DNA from: Ramlibacter sp.
GTDB taxonomy: Bacteria > Pseudomonadota > Gammaproteobacteria > Burkholderiales > Burkholderiaceae
Direction of reading: 5' to 3'
DNA: 11,241 nt
Assembly: GCA_014376915.1 (NCBI GenBank)
Contig: JACMQP010000340.1
Location: forward strand, 1-11,241
Shown: positions 1 to 5,512 of the stretch, one piece after another
Layout: the number at the start of each line of letters is the position of its first letter
Position numbering within the stretch: position 1 is the stretch's first letter
Made by a program: the position numbers and the translations under genes
Notes under the pieces: generated by a model
Told to the model about the DNA's origin: nothing
Seen by the model: the letters and a program-made list of their open reading frames with translations, nothing else
Databases searched by the model: none

Positions 1-183
1 GGGCGAGCCAGACGGTGTCCCGGTGGTGCCCATCGGGGTGCCCTGCGTGCTTTGCTGGCCCGCGCCAGAAGGGGCATTCTTGACCGCGGGATTGGGCGGA
101 TTGCCCTGGGCCATTGCGGTGCCGATCATGGCGACGGCGGCAACGCCTGCCAGCAGGCCCTTGATTTGGTTGGATGCAGTCAT
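1..183 (-). CDS. Exported Pro/Gly/Thr-rich protein, C-terminus cut by window edge
   Basis: Function unknown. The frame opens with ATG at 183-181 and stays open to base 1, giving 61 residues with no stop. It starts MTASNQIKGLLAGVAAVAMI and has a typical Sec signal peptide: a Lys at residue 8, a hydrophobic core at about 9-22, and a probable cleavage site after TAMA or AMAQ (residues 22-26). The mature part seen (NPPNPAVKNAPSGAGQQS, then repeated GTP/GTTGTP-like steps) is low-complexity and rich in Pro, Gly, Thr, Ser and Ala, suggesting a disordered periplasmic or secreted protein. A good ribosome binding site, AAGGA, lies 8 nt before the ATG. The gene follows the L,D-transpeptidase on the same strand, but a strong stem-loop in the 128-bp gap suggests separate transcription. 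Similar small proteins are usually called hypothetical. The reading frame is well supported; the role is not. Confidence 0.72.
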   Translation of the reverse strand, partial: MTASNQIKGLLAGVAAVAMIGTAMAQGNPPNPAVKNAPSGAGQQSTQGTPMGTTGTPSGSP

Positions 184-191
184 TCGCGAAT

Positions 192-196
192 TCCTT
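192..196 (-). promoter_or_regulatory. Ribosome binding site of the exported low-complexity protein
   Basis: On the minus strand these bases read AAGGA, 8 nt upstream of the ATG at 183-181. This site fixes the start of the truncated exported protein. Confidence 0.6.
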
Positions 197-256
197 GGTT
201 GATTTGACGGATGTAGGCCGGCACGACGCCAGCTGTGGCAACGATAAGTGTCTGCG

Positions 257-291
257 CAGCGGGCAGCGTCAGTTCCTGCCGTTGCCCGCTG
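257..291 (-). terminator. Stem-loop after the L,D-transpeptidase gene
   Basis: Bases 257-268 pair with 280-291 over 12 bp, including one G-T wobble (266/282), leaving an 11-nt loop. The left arm on the plus strand is CAGCGGGCAGCG and the right arm is CGTTGCCCGCTG. It begins about 20 nt downstream of the transpeptidase stop in the direction of transcription, where a terminator is expected. No T-run follows it on either strand, so it could instead be an mRNA 3'-end stabilising structure or a binding palindrome. A smaller inverted repeat (GCTGTC-A-GACAGC, 288-300) overlaps its outer edge. Confidence 0.45.
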
Positions 292-311
292 TCAGACAGC
301 GCCTGCGCCGC

Positions 312-1151
312 TCAGCGTTGCGCGAGACCGGTGGGGGGCGGCACGTCGTAGGCACCGAACAGCTGCGCCGGCGTGCGCGTTTCCGGCAGCACATAGACGA
401 CAGCGCCGTGCTTGTGCACGGTCGGACTGAGCACGCCTTCGTAGAATTTCGGCGGCAGGTTGATACAGCCGAACGAGATGCGGTTGTCGGCCGAAGTCGG
501 CGAGGCCAGCCGTTCCAGCCGGCGCTCGGACTTGACTGTGGGCCGCACACGATGCATCGACACGGCGAGGTCATAGCTGACCCAGACAACATCCTCGCCG
601 TTGGTATTGACGCCCGGCTCAGCGATGAAGCGCCCCGCCGGCGTGGTTTTTTCTTCTGGCTTCACCTGCGAGAGCGGCTTTTCGCCGATGCCCGGGACGC
701 TGTCATCGCCGACGGCCGCGCCCAACAGCGCCGGCGTGTTGGCGACAAATTTGCCCTTGGGGTCGAACACCCACACCCGCGCGTCTTTCTTGTCGACGAT
801 CACGATCGCCATGTCCTTGTGATCGCCGCTGTAGACGCTCCAGTTGGCGACCTGGCGCACCGCATCGGTAGGCTGGTGGTTGCCAAAGGAGGCGAGCCGC
901 ACCGATGACTCGTGCGGCGCCAACGGTGGCGGTGGCGGCGGTGCCGTCGCGGTCGCCGTCAAAGGCGCCTCGATCCGCGCGGCAGCATTGGGAAACGTCG
1001 TCGGAACCGGACGCTTCCAGTAGTGCAGCGCCGGCAGCAGGATCGCCAGCGCCGCGCCGCCCACCAGCAAGCCCATTCGCAACGCCGCCCAGAAATTGTC
1101 ACTGTCGTCGGTTACGGCGTCAGTCGTGGCGGGGCGGCGAGAGAAAACCAT
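312..1151 (-). CDS. Membrane-anchored L,D-transpeptidase (YkuD) family protein
   Basis: Likely a periplasmic peptidoglycan-modifying enzyme. YkuD-fold enzymes use a catalytic Cys to form 3-3 cross-links or attach proteins to peptidoglycan. Counted from the ATG at 1151 (279 residues), a cytoplasmic N-terminus (1-23) is followed by one membrane helix (about 24-45), a Pro/Ala linker with a run of six or more Pro (71-77), and a YkuD domain (about 110-256). Support for the family includes TTPAGRF (169-175), His200 in SMHR, and ISFGCINLP (225-233) with the presumed nucleophile Cys229. Classical enzymes have SHGCIR-like motifs, so Phe replaces His/Tyr and Asn replaces the usual Arg after Cys-Ile. 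An upstream in-frame TTG at 1187 would add 12 residues, but neither start has a clear Shine-Dalgarno site; I prefer the ATG. Family assignment is firm; the exact activity is inferred. Confidence 0.85.
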   Translation of the reverse strand: MVFSRRPATTDAVTDDSDNFWAALRMGLLVGGAALAILLPALHYWKRPVPTTFPNAAARIEAPLTATATAPPPPPPLAPHESSVRLASFGNHQPTDAVRQVANWSVYSGDHKDMAIVIVDKKDARVWVFDPKGKFVANTPALLGAAVGDDSVPGIGEKPLSQVKPEEKTTPAGRFIAEPGVNTNGEDVVWVSYDLAVSMHRVRPTVKSERRLERLASPTSADNRISFGCINLPPKFYEGVLSPTVHKHGAVVYVLPETRTPAQLFGAYDVPPPTGLAQR

Positions 1152-1193
1152 GATGGATTGATGGGTGGCAGGACCGGACTGGATCAACGGGTT

Positions 1194-1379
1194 TCAGGAC
1201 ATTGCGGCGCCGGCTTGGTTGGTGTCACCAGCCTCGTTGCGCCACGACGCGATCTGCAACGCCGGGTCAGCGCACTCGCAGCCGAAGGCCATGTCGTCGG
1301 GGTCGCTCGCCCAGTTTGCCTGGTGCGGCATTTCTGGAACCCCGGCGGCGAACGCCTGGATCTTTGCAGAACTTGTCAT
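1194..1379 (-). CDS. Small protein of unknown function (61 aa)
   Basis: I do not recognise this protein. It is supported by a near-perfect GGAGGA ribosome binding site (1384-1389) just ahead of the ATG at 1379-1377, by mostly G/C-ending codons, and by its placement in a same-strand series between the small membrane protein and the L,D-transpeptidase. The sequence has no signal peptide or membrane helix. It has two Trp (about residues 23 and 46), an acidic patch DPDD, and a CEC pair (34-36) that could bind metal or form a disulfide. The C-terminus is rich in Asn, Ala and Gly. The transpeptidase start lies about 42 bp beyond its stop, so the two may be co-transcribed. The main doubt is length: a 61-codon frame can arise by chance in GC-rich DNA. 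Confidence 0.55.
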   Translation of the reverse strand: MTSSAKIQAFAAGVPEMPHQANWASDPDDMAFGCECADPALQIASWRNEAGDTNQAGAAMS

Positions 1380-1383
1380 GACA

Positions 1384-1389
1384 TCCTCC
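1384..1389 (-). promoter_or_regulatory. Strong Shine-Dalgarno site of the 61-aa protein
   Basis: The minus strand reads GGAGGA, ending 4 nt before the ATG at 1379-1377. It is one of the best ribosome binding sites in the window and the main reason for accepting the small ORF. Confidence 0.6.
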
Positions 1390-1479
1390 GGTGCGAACGA
1401 TTTGTTTGGCTCTTCGATTGTGGAAAGGCTGAGCAGTGCTGCTTATCCTCCAAGTGCCCGTGCTCGGGTAGGAAGCTGC

Positions 1480-1752
1480 CTACGACGCGCTTCGAGACTG
1501 CGCTTTCTGTGCGGCGTCGGCCTTCAAGACTCCGCGAATGTTCAGCGCCGCGAGCGCCAGCTGCAGCGCGATGAGTGCCATCGCGCCGTCATGCAGGCCC
1601 CAGACGATCCACAGCACGTTGCTGGCCAGGAACACCCAGAAGCCGGAGCTACGCCGGCCCTCGCTGTCGGAACCCACCAGCCAGGCGGCCAGCACCGTGG
1701 CCAGCATGGCCGGCCACTGCATCGCATCGAGCCATTGCGCAGAAAAATCCAT
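1480..1752 (-). CDS. Small three-helix integral membrane protein (90 aa)
   Basis: The function is not known from the sequence. The protein has three probable membrane helices at about residues 13-27, 37-53 and 56-73, a charged loop (SDSEGRR, 28-34), and a basic, Ala/Ser-rich cytoplasmic-looking tail (75-90). The motif SNVLWIVWG followed by ALIALQLALAALNIRG resembles short proteins often left as hypothetical or loosely compared with single-repeat PQ-loop or SemiSWEET-type transporters; I cannot confirm that link by eye. The ATG at 1752-1750 gives a compact N-terminus, although no strong Shine-Dalgarno site precedes it. It lies 78 bp downstream of the methyltransferase stop, with a stem-loop between, and about 100 bp upstream of the 61-aa ORF on the same strand. 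The coding frame is convincing from its amphipathic and hydrophobic patterning. Confidence 0.75.
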   Translation of the reverse strand: MDFSAQWLDAMQWPAMLATVLAAWLVGSDSEGRRSSGFWVFLASNVLWIVWGLHDGAMALIALQLALAALNIRGVLKADAAQKAQSRSAS

Positions 1753-1805
1753 ACGGAGAAGCTAGCGGGATGACGGGCCCGGTGGCGCCAGCGGCACCCG
1801 CGCCA

Positions 1806-1820
1806 GCGCGTAGGACGCGC
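1806..1820 (-). terminator. GC-rich hairpin after the methyltransferase gene
   Basis: GCGCGT (1806-1811) and ACGCGC (1815-1820) form a perfect 6-bp stem with a 3-nt loop. It starts about 10 nt past the methyltransferase stop in the direction of transcription. The lack of a T-run makes it only a possible terminator, but its position fits the end of the GNAT-DUF808-methyltransferase unit. Confidence 0.35.
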
Positions 1821-1830
1821 GCCTTTGCGC

Positions 1831-2988
1831 TCAGCCGCGCGGCGCCAGCCGCCACAAGGCGGTCACTTCGCGCGAACGGGCGGCATGCAGCGGATCATCG
1901 GCGTCGGTCGCCTTGGGGTGGCGCGGCCTGGCCTCGCTGCGTGCGATCACATGCAGGCCGGCGGCGGCGATCCACTCCAGCAACTCCGCGCGGCTGCGCA
2001 GGCCCAGGTGTTCCGCGAGGTCGGACAGGATCAGCCAGCCTTCGCCGCCGGGCGCCAGGTGCGCCGGCAGGCCCGCCAGGAAGCCGCGCAGCATCCGGCT
2101 GCCCTCGTCATACACCGCTTGCTCGATCGGCGAATTTGGACGGCCGGGCACCCAGGGCGGATTGCAAACCACCAGCGGCGCCTGGCCGGCCGGAAACAGG
2201 TCTGCCTGGACCACTTCGACGCGGCCGGCCAGGCCGAGCCGGGCCACGTTGTCGCGCGCGCAGGCCAACGCCCGCGGGTCCTGGTCGGTGGCGACCACAT
2301 GCTGCACCCCACGACGCGCCAGCACGGCGGCCAGCACCCCGGTTCCGGTGCCGATATCGAAGGCCAGCGTGTTCGCGGACAGCGGGGCCTGCGCCACCAG
2401 GTCGATGTATTCGCCGCGCACCGGCGAGAAGACGCCGTAATGCGCATGGATGCGGTTGCCCGGAGCAGGCCCCAGCGCCGGGATCTCGACGCCCTTCTTG
2501 CGCCACTCGTGTGCGCCGACCAGCCCCAGCAGGCCGCGCAACGAGGCAACCGAGGGCTGGCCGTCGGCAGGGCCCCAGGCTTCGGCGCAGGCCTGCCGCA
2601 GGTCGGGCGCACGGCGCAGGCCGATGCCGTAGTCGCCGTCGATCTCGACCAGCAGCATCGACAGGATCCGGGCCCGCTGGCCCTGCCGCATGCGATGCTG
2701 GTGAAAGGCAGCACCGGGGCTGGTGCCGGCGACTTCCACCTTGCCGCCCTTGCGCGGCTTCCGGTCGGCCCGCCGCGCCAGCGCCTGCAGCAACTGGCGC
2801 GCGTTCTGAAAATCGCTGCGCCAAAGCAACCCGATGCCCTCGCTGGCCAGCCGGAAGGCGGCATCTGCTGTCATGGCGTCGTCGGCCGGCTGCACCCGCC
2901 GCGGCGGCGTGCTGCTGTTTTCTGAGCGCCAGCGCGCGCTGCGCTGCTGCTCCTGCTCGGCCCACTCGAGCATGGGCGATGGCGTCAC
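1831..2988 (-). CDS. Class I SAM-dependent methyltransferase (PrmC/HemK-like superfamily)
   Basis: Predicted cytoplasmic methyltransferase acting on a nitrogen atom. In the 385 residues, the C-terminal half carries a Rossmann methyltransferase: [15 protein letters not shown] (183-197), SAM motif I DIGTGTG (211-217), acidic motif II TDQD (234-237), QADLF (261-265), and the catalytic-type NPPW (276-279). NPPY/NPPW is typical of enzymes that methylate Gln, adenine or guanine amino groups (PrmC/HemK, RlmG, RsmC). The N-terminal ~180 residues lack a motif I have been able to name and probably recognise the substrate. The substrate cannot be told from sequence. The GTG start at 2988 overlaps the DUF808 stop (GTGA), implying translational coupling; an in-frame ATG at 2973 is an alternative start. 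The first ~40 residues are polar and may be disordered. Confidence 0.87.
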   Translation of the reverse strand: MTPSPMLEWAEQEQQRSARWRSENSSTPPRRVQPADDAMTADAAFRLASEGIGLLWRSDFQNARQLLQALARRADRKPRKGGKVEVAGTSPGAAFHQHRMRQGQRARILSMLLVEIDGDYGIGLRRAPDLRQACAEAWGPADGQPSVASLRGLLGLVGAHEWRKKGVEIPALGPAPGNRIHAHYGVFSPVRGEYIDLVAQAPLSANTLAFDIGTGTGVLAAVLARRGVQHVVATDQDPRALACARDNVARLGLAGRVEVVQADLFPAGQAPLVVCNPPWVPGRPNSPIEQAVYDEGSRMLRGFLAGLPAHLAPGGEGWLILSDLAEHLGLRSRAELLEWIAAAGLHVIARSEARPRHPKATDADDPLHAARSREVTALWRLAPRG

Positions 2989-3893
2989 GCTGACGCGGCC
3001 CTGGCGCGCAAGATCTTTTGCACCAGCGTCACCACGCCCAGCACGATGGCGCCAGCGATCATGCCGACCACAACATTGATGCCCATGGCAACGAGACCGT
3101 ACGAAGCGCCTTCGGCCAGCCCCTCAACCGCATGGCGCAGCGGCGCAAGGCCGTGCACCAGAATGCCACCGCCGACCAGGAACATCGCCGCGGTGCCCGC
3201 CACCGACAGGCCCTTCATCAGCCACGGTGCGGCCTTCAAGATGCCTTCGCCGACGGGGCGGGCCGCGCCGGACTTGTGGCTGAGGTACAGGCCCAGGTCA
3301 TCGAGCTTGACGATGCCGGCCACGATGCCGTACACGCCGACAGTCATCACGATGGCGATGCCCGACATGACGGCCAGCCGGGTCATGAAATCGCTGCCAG
3401 CGACGGTGCCCAGCGTGATCGCAATGATCTCCGCCGACAGGATGAAGTCGGTGCGCACCGCGCCCTTGATCTTGTCCTTCTCGACCGCGCACAGGTCCAC
3501 CGACGGGTCGGCCAGCGCAACGGTGAGCACCTCGCGCTGCGCTTCATCCTCGTCGCGGCTGTGCAGCAGCCGGTGTGCGACCTTCTCGAAACCCTCGTAG
3601 CAGAGGAACGCGCCGCCGATCATCAGCACCGGCGTCACCGCCCACGGCGCAACCGCGCTGACGGCCAGCGCCGCCGGCACCAGGATCGCCTTGTTGATGA
3701 ACGAGCCCTTGGCGACGGCCCAGACCACCGGCAGCTCGCGTTCGGACCTGACGCCGCTGACCTGCTGCGCGTTGAGGGCCAGGTCGTCGCCGAGCACGCC
3801 GGCGGTCTTCTTCGCCGCCACCTTGGTCAGCACGCTGACGTCGTCCAGCAGCGTGGCGATGTCATCGAGCAGCGCGATGAGGCTGGTGGCCAT
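2985..3893 (-). CDS. DUF808 family inner-membrane protein (YedI-like)
   Basis: A 302-residue multi-pass inner-membrane protein of the DUF808/YedI family, whose molecular function is not established. Family features are the N-terminus [19 protein letters not shown] (4-22), [18 protein letters not shown] (28-45), a central hydrophobic block with [13 protein letters not shown] (93-105), the acidic/basic loop HSRDEDEAQ, and [20 protein letters not shown] before further helices. I estimate about five to seven membrane segments, concentrated at residues 68-95, 150-195 and 230-300. The ATG at 3893 matches the conserved N-terminus; a frame extending to 4097 overlaps the GNAT gene and is Arg/Asp-rich noise. 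It begins 11 bp after the GNAT stop and overlaps the methyltransferase start by 4 bp, so the three probably share a transcript. Confidence 0.9.
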   Translation of the reverse strand: MATSLIALLDDIATLLDDVSVLTKVAAKKTAGVLGDDLALNAQQVSGVRSERELPVVWAVAKGSFINKAILVPAALAVSAVAPWAVTPVLMIGGAFLCYEGFEKVAHRLLHSRDEDEAQREVLTVALADPSVDLCAVEKDKIKGAVRTDFILSAEIIAITLGTVAGSDFMTRLAVMSGIAIVMTVGVYGIVAGIVKLDDLGLYLSHKSGAARPVGEGILKAAPWLMKGLSVAGTAAMFLVGGGILVHGLAPLRHAVEGLAEGASYGLVAMGINVVVGMIAGAIVLGVVTLVQKILRARAASA

Positions 3894-3904
3894 TGGCTGT
3901 GTAC

Positions 3905-4423
3905 CTAGTCCAGCTTGCGCTTGAGCCGGATCTCCTCGAGCTTCACGCCCGCGATCACCGCCGTCTTGGCCGTGTTGTTCTCGCGCTTGAAGCCGGCCAG
4001 TTCGCAGAACCGGATGGCGCGCTCGTTGCACAGCGGAATCCACAGGGTGACTTCGGTGCAGCCCTCTTCGATCAGGCCCTCGCGGGTCGCGTCCCACAGC
4101 GCCAGTCCGGCGCCCTGGTTCCAGTGCGACGGCAGGACGTACAGCGCCCAGACTTCGCCGGTGGTCGGCCTGGACTTGGGATCGCGCGAACGGTCGAACC
4201 CCGTGAAGCCGACCAGCGCGCCCGCTTCGTCGAGGGCCACATGGACCTGGGGCTCGCTGAATTCGATGGCGTCGCGCCAGAAAGCGCGGCGTTTCTCCAT
4301 CGGCAGGCTGTCGTGCTGCTCAGGCACGAGGCCCTCATAGGCGGCACGGGAGGAGGCGGCGTGGACTGCGGCGATGGCATCGGCATCGCTCGCCTGGGCC
4401 GGACGGACCTGGTAACTGGACAT
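3905..4423 (-). CDS. GNAT family N-acetyltransferase
   Basis: Predicted acetyl-CoA-dependent N-acetyltransferase of 172 residues. It has an N-terminal [21 protein letters not shown] strand-helix opening, then [11 protein letters not shown], then the core motif A region [20 protein letters not shown] with the acetyl-CoA pyrophosphate-binding NQGAGLAL (normally Q/RxxGxG/A). Next comes [21 protein letters not shown], the motif B signature (N-x-RAIRFYEKxGF-like, with Cys in place of Tyr). The substrate is unknown. The ATG at 4423 is chosen because it sits directly before the conserved start; the frame runs 16 codons further to 4471 but would then overlap the divergent ferredoxin gene. A -10-like CATAAT (4462-4457) lies about 33 nt upstream. 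It is the probable first gene of the GNAT-DUF808-methyltransferase unit. Confidence 0.88.
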   Translation of the reverse strand: MSSYQVRPAQASDADAIAAVHAASSRAAYEGLVPEQHDSLPMEKRRAFWRDAIEFSEPQVHVALDEAGALVGFTGFDRSRDPKSRPTTGEVWALYVLPSHWNQGAGLALWDATREGLIEEGCTEVTLWIPLCNERAIRFCELAGFKRENNTAKTAVIAGVKLEEIRLKRKLD

Positions 4424-4456
4424 GGATCGGGACAAAGTTCGGTGATGTGGGCGCTG

Positions 4457-4462
4457 ATTATG
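4457..4462 (-). promoter_or_regulatory. Possible -10 box for the GNAT operon
   Basis: Read on the minus strand this is CATAAT, matching TATAAT at five of six positions. It is about 33 nt upstream of the GNAT ATG, leaving room for a short leader. The expected -35 region (around 4480-4485) falls in a run of G/C and is poor, so the call is tentative. It overlaps a -10-like element facing the other way. Confidence 0.35.
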
Positions 4463-4464
4463 AT
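4459..4464 (+). promoter_or_regulatory. Possible -10 box for the ferredoxin-cytochrome genes
   Basis: TATGAT (five of six matches to TATAAT) ends 5 nt before the ferredoxin ATG. Transcription normally starts 6-8 nt past the -10 box, which would place the start on or next to the ATG at 4470, giving a leaderless mRNA. The absence of a Shine-Dalgarno sequence before this ATG agrees with that. There is no good -35 box. Confidence 0.4.
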
Positions 4465-4469
4465 GGCCC

Positions 4470-4805
4470 ATGACCGACCAGGGGGCCTCGCCGCCGACCT
4501 ATCGCGCGCGGATCGAGCCCCGCACGGCGACTTTTCCGGCTCCAGCGGACCAGACCTTGCTGGCCGCCGCGGCGCGGGTCGGCCTCGAGCTGTCCAGTTC
4601 CTGCCGCAACGGCACCTGCCGCACCTGCATCTGCCGGCTGCTCGAAGGACAGGTCAACTACCGCATCGAGTGGCCCGGCCTGCTGCCTGAGGAGAAGGCA
4701 CAGGGCTTCATCCTGCCCTGCGTGGCCTACCCGCAGTCGGACGTGGTGCTGAAATTCGGATCGCTGCCGACTGGTCACCGCAATGGCATCATCGAAACAT
4801 TGTGA
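4470..4805 (+). CDS. Plant-type [2Fe-2S] ferredoxin
   Basis: A 111-residue soluble one-electron carrier. The cluster ligands are visible as Cys45, Cys50 and Cys53 in SSCRNGTCRTCICRLLEG (a C-x4-C-x2-C spacing) plus distant Cys84 in FILPCVAYP, the standard plant/vertebrate-type arrangement. An extra Cys55 follows the third ligand. The N-terminal ~25 residues are an additional segment before the beta-grasp fold (TYRARIEPRTATFPAP). It has no signal peptide, so it is cytoplasmic, unlike the two exported cytochromes that follow. Its TGA overlaps the GTG start of the diheme cytochrome (GTGA), so the three are probably translated from one message. It diverges from the GNAT gene across 46 bp containing overlapping -10-like boxes. 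Its reductase and acceptor are not in the window. Confidence 0.93.
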   Translation: MTDQGASPPTYRARIEPRTATFPAPADQTLLAAAARVGLELSSSCRNGTCRTCICRLLEGQVNYRIEWPGLLPEEKAQGFILPCVAYPQSDVVLKFGSLPTGHRNGIIETL

Positions 4806-5512
4806 GACGCTTATTTTCCGCATTGCTGCTGGCGGCCGGCGCCAGCGCCTTCGCCGCCGCGCCCGTGTTCGAAGACAGCATGACCCAGCGCACACTGGCC
4901 TGCAGCGCCTGCCACGGCAAGGAAGGCCGGTCAGGCCCTGACGGCTACTACCCGCGCATCGCCGGCAAGCCGGCCGGCTACCTCTACAACCAGCTGCTCA
5001 ACTTCCGCGACGGCCGCCGCCACTACGGCCTGATGACGCGGCTGATGGACCCGCTGTCGGACGCCTACCTGCTGGAGATCGCGCAGTACTTCGCAGCGCT
5101 CGACCTACCGTATGCGCAGCCGCGGCCGAGCGCGACCAGTGCGGCAGTGTTGCACCAGGGACAGGCGCTGGCGTTGCGGGGGGATCCGCAACGCCGCATC
5201 CCCGCGTGCACCCAGTGCCACGGCGAAGCGCTGAGCGGCGTCCAGCCCAACACGCCCGGCCTGGTCGGCCTGTCGCGCGACTATCTCTCCAGCCAGCTGG
5301 GCGCCTGGCGGACCGGCCAACGCCGCGCGCACGCGCCCGACTGCATGAGCGATATCGCCCGACGCCTGACACTCGATGACATTGGCGCGGTGGTGAGCTG
5401 GCTGGCGACGCAGGCGCCGCCGGCGGGCGGCCAGCCGGCGGCGGCACTCCCCAGGCCGGCCGAGATCGCCTGCGGCAGCGCAACATTGCCGGCGGGAAGG
5501 CAGGCGCCATGA
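4802..5512 (+). CDS. Periplasmic diheme cytochrome c (c4-like)
   Basis: A 236-residue exported cytochrome with two c-type heme sites, CSACH (34-38) and CTQCH (136-140), arranged as two similar domains as in cytochrome c4. The signal peptide is residues 1 to about 20 (RRLFSALLLAAGASAFAAA). Likely axial Met ligands are in YGLMTRLMDPLSDAYLLEIAQYFA (first heme; Met78 or Met82) and in CMSDIARRLTLDDIGAVVSWLA (second heme; Met182). Unusual features are Cys181 directly before the presumed ligand Met182 and a Pro/Ala-rich C-terminal extension (about 205-236) containing Cys224. The GTG start overlaps the ferredoxin stop, and the stop overlaps the triheme gene's ATG, indicating an operon. It probably carries electrons from the membrane-bound triheme protein to a terminal oxidase. 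Role inferred from family and context. Confidence 0.92.
   Translation: MRRLFSALLLAAGASAFAAAPVFEDSMTQRTLACSACHGKEGRSGPDGYYPRIAGKPAGYLYNQLLNFRDGRRHYGLMTRLMDPLSDAYLLEIAQYFAALDLPYAQPRPSATSAAVLHQGQALALRGDPQRRIPACTQCHGEALSGVQPNTPGLVGLSRDYLSSQLGAWRTGQRRAHAPDCMSDIARRLTLDDIGAVVSWLATQAPPAGGQPAAALPRPAEIACGSATLPAGRQAP

Noticed and set aside
174..908. 244-codon plus-strand frame
   Set aside because: Antisense to the L,D-transpeptidase, whose active-site motif is clear; no ribosome binding site and no family resemblance.
951..1000. GGCGGT-like repeats suggesting a repeat element
   Set aside because: These are the Pro codons of the transpeptidase's proline-rich linker on the other strand.
1456..1483. Small inverted repeats (CCCG-TGCT-CGGG and GTAGG-AAGCTG-CCTAC) after the 90-aa protein
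   Set aside because: Stems of 4-6 bp without a T-run, mutually overlapping; too weak in GC-rich DNA to call a terminator.
1575..2993. 472-codon open frame on the plus strand
   Set aside because: It lies opposite the methyltransferase and small membrane-protein genes; its product is Arg/Pro/Ala-rich with no recognisable fold, as expected for an antisense frame in GC-rich DNA.
3894..4097. Extending the DUF808 protein upstream to 4097
   Set aside because: The added 68 residues are Arg/Asp/Gly-rich, overlap the GNAT gene and precede the conserved family N-terminus at the ATG at 3893.
4424..4471. Starting the GNAT protein at 4471
   Set aside because: The 16 extra residues are His/Arg-rich, would overlap the divergent ferredoxin start, and consume the shared promoter region; the family start fits the ATG at 4423.
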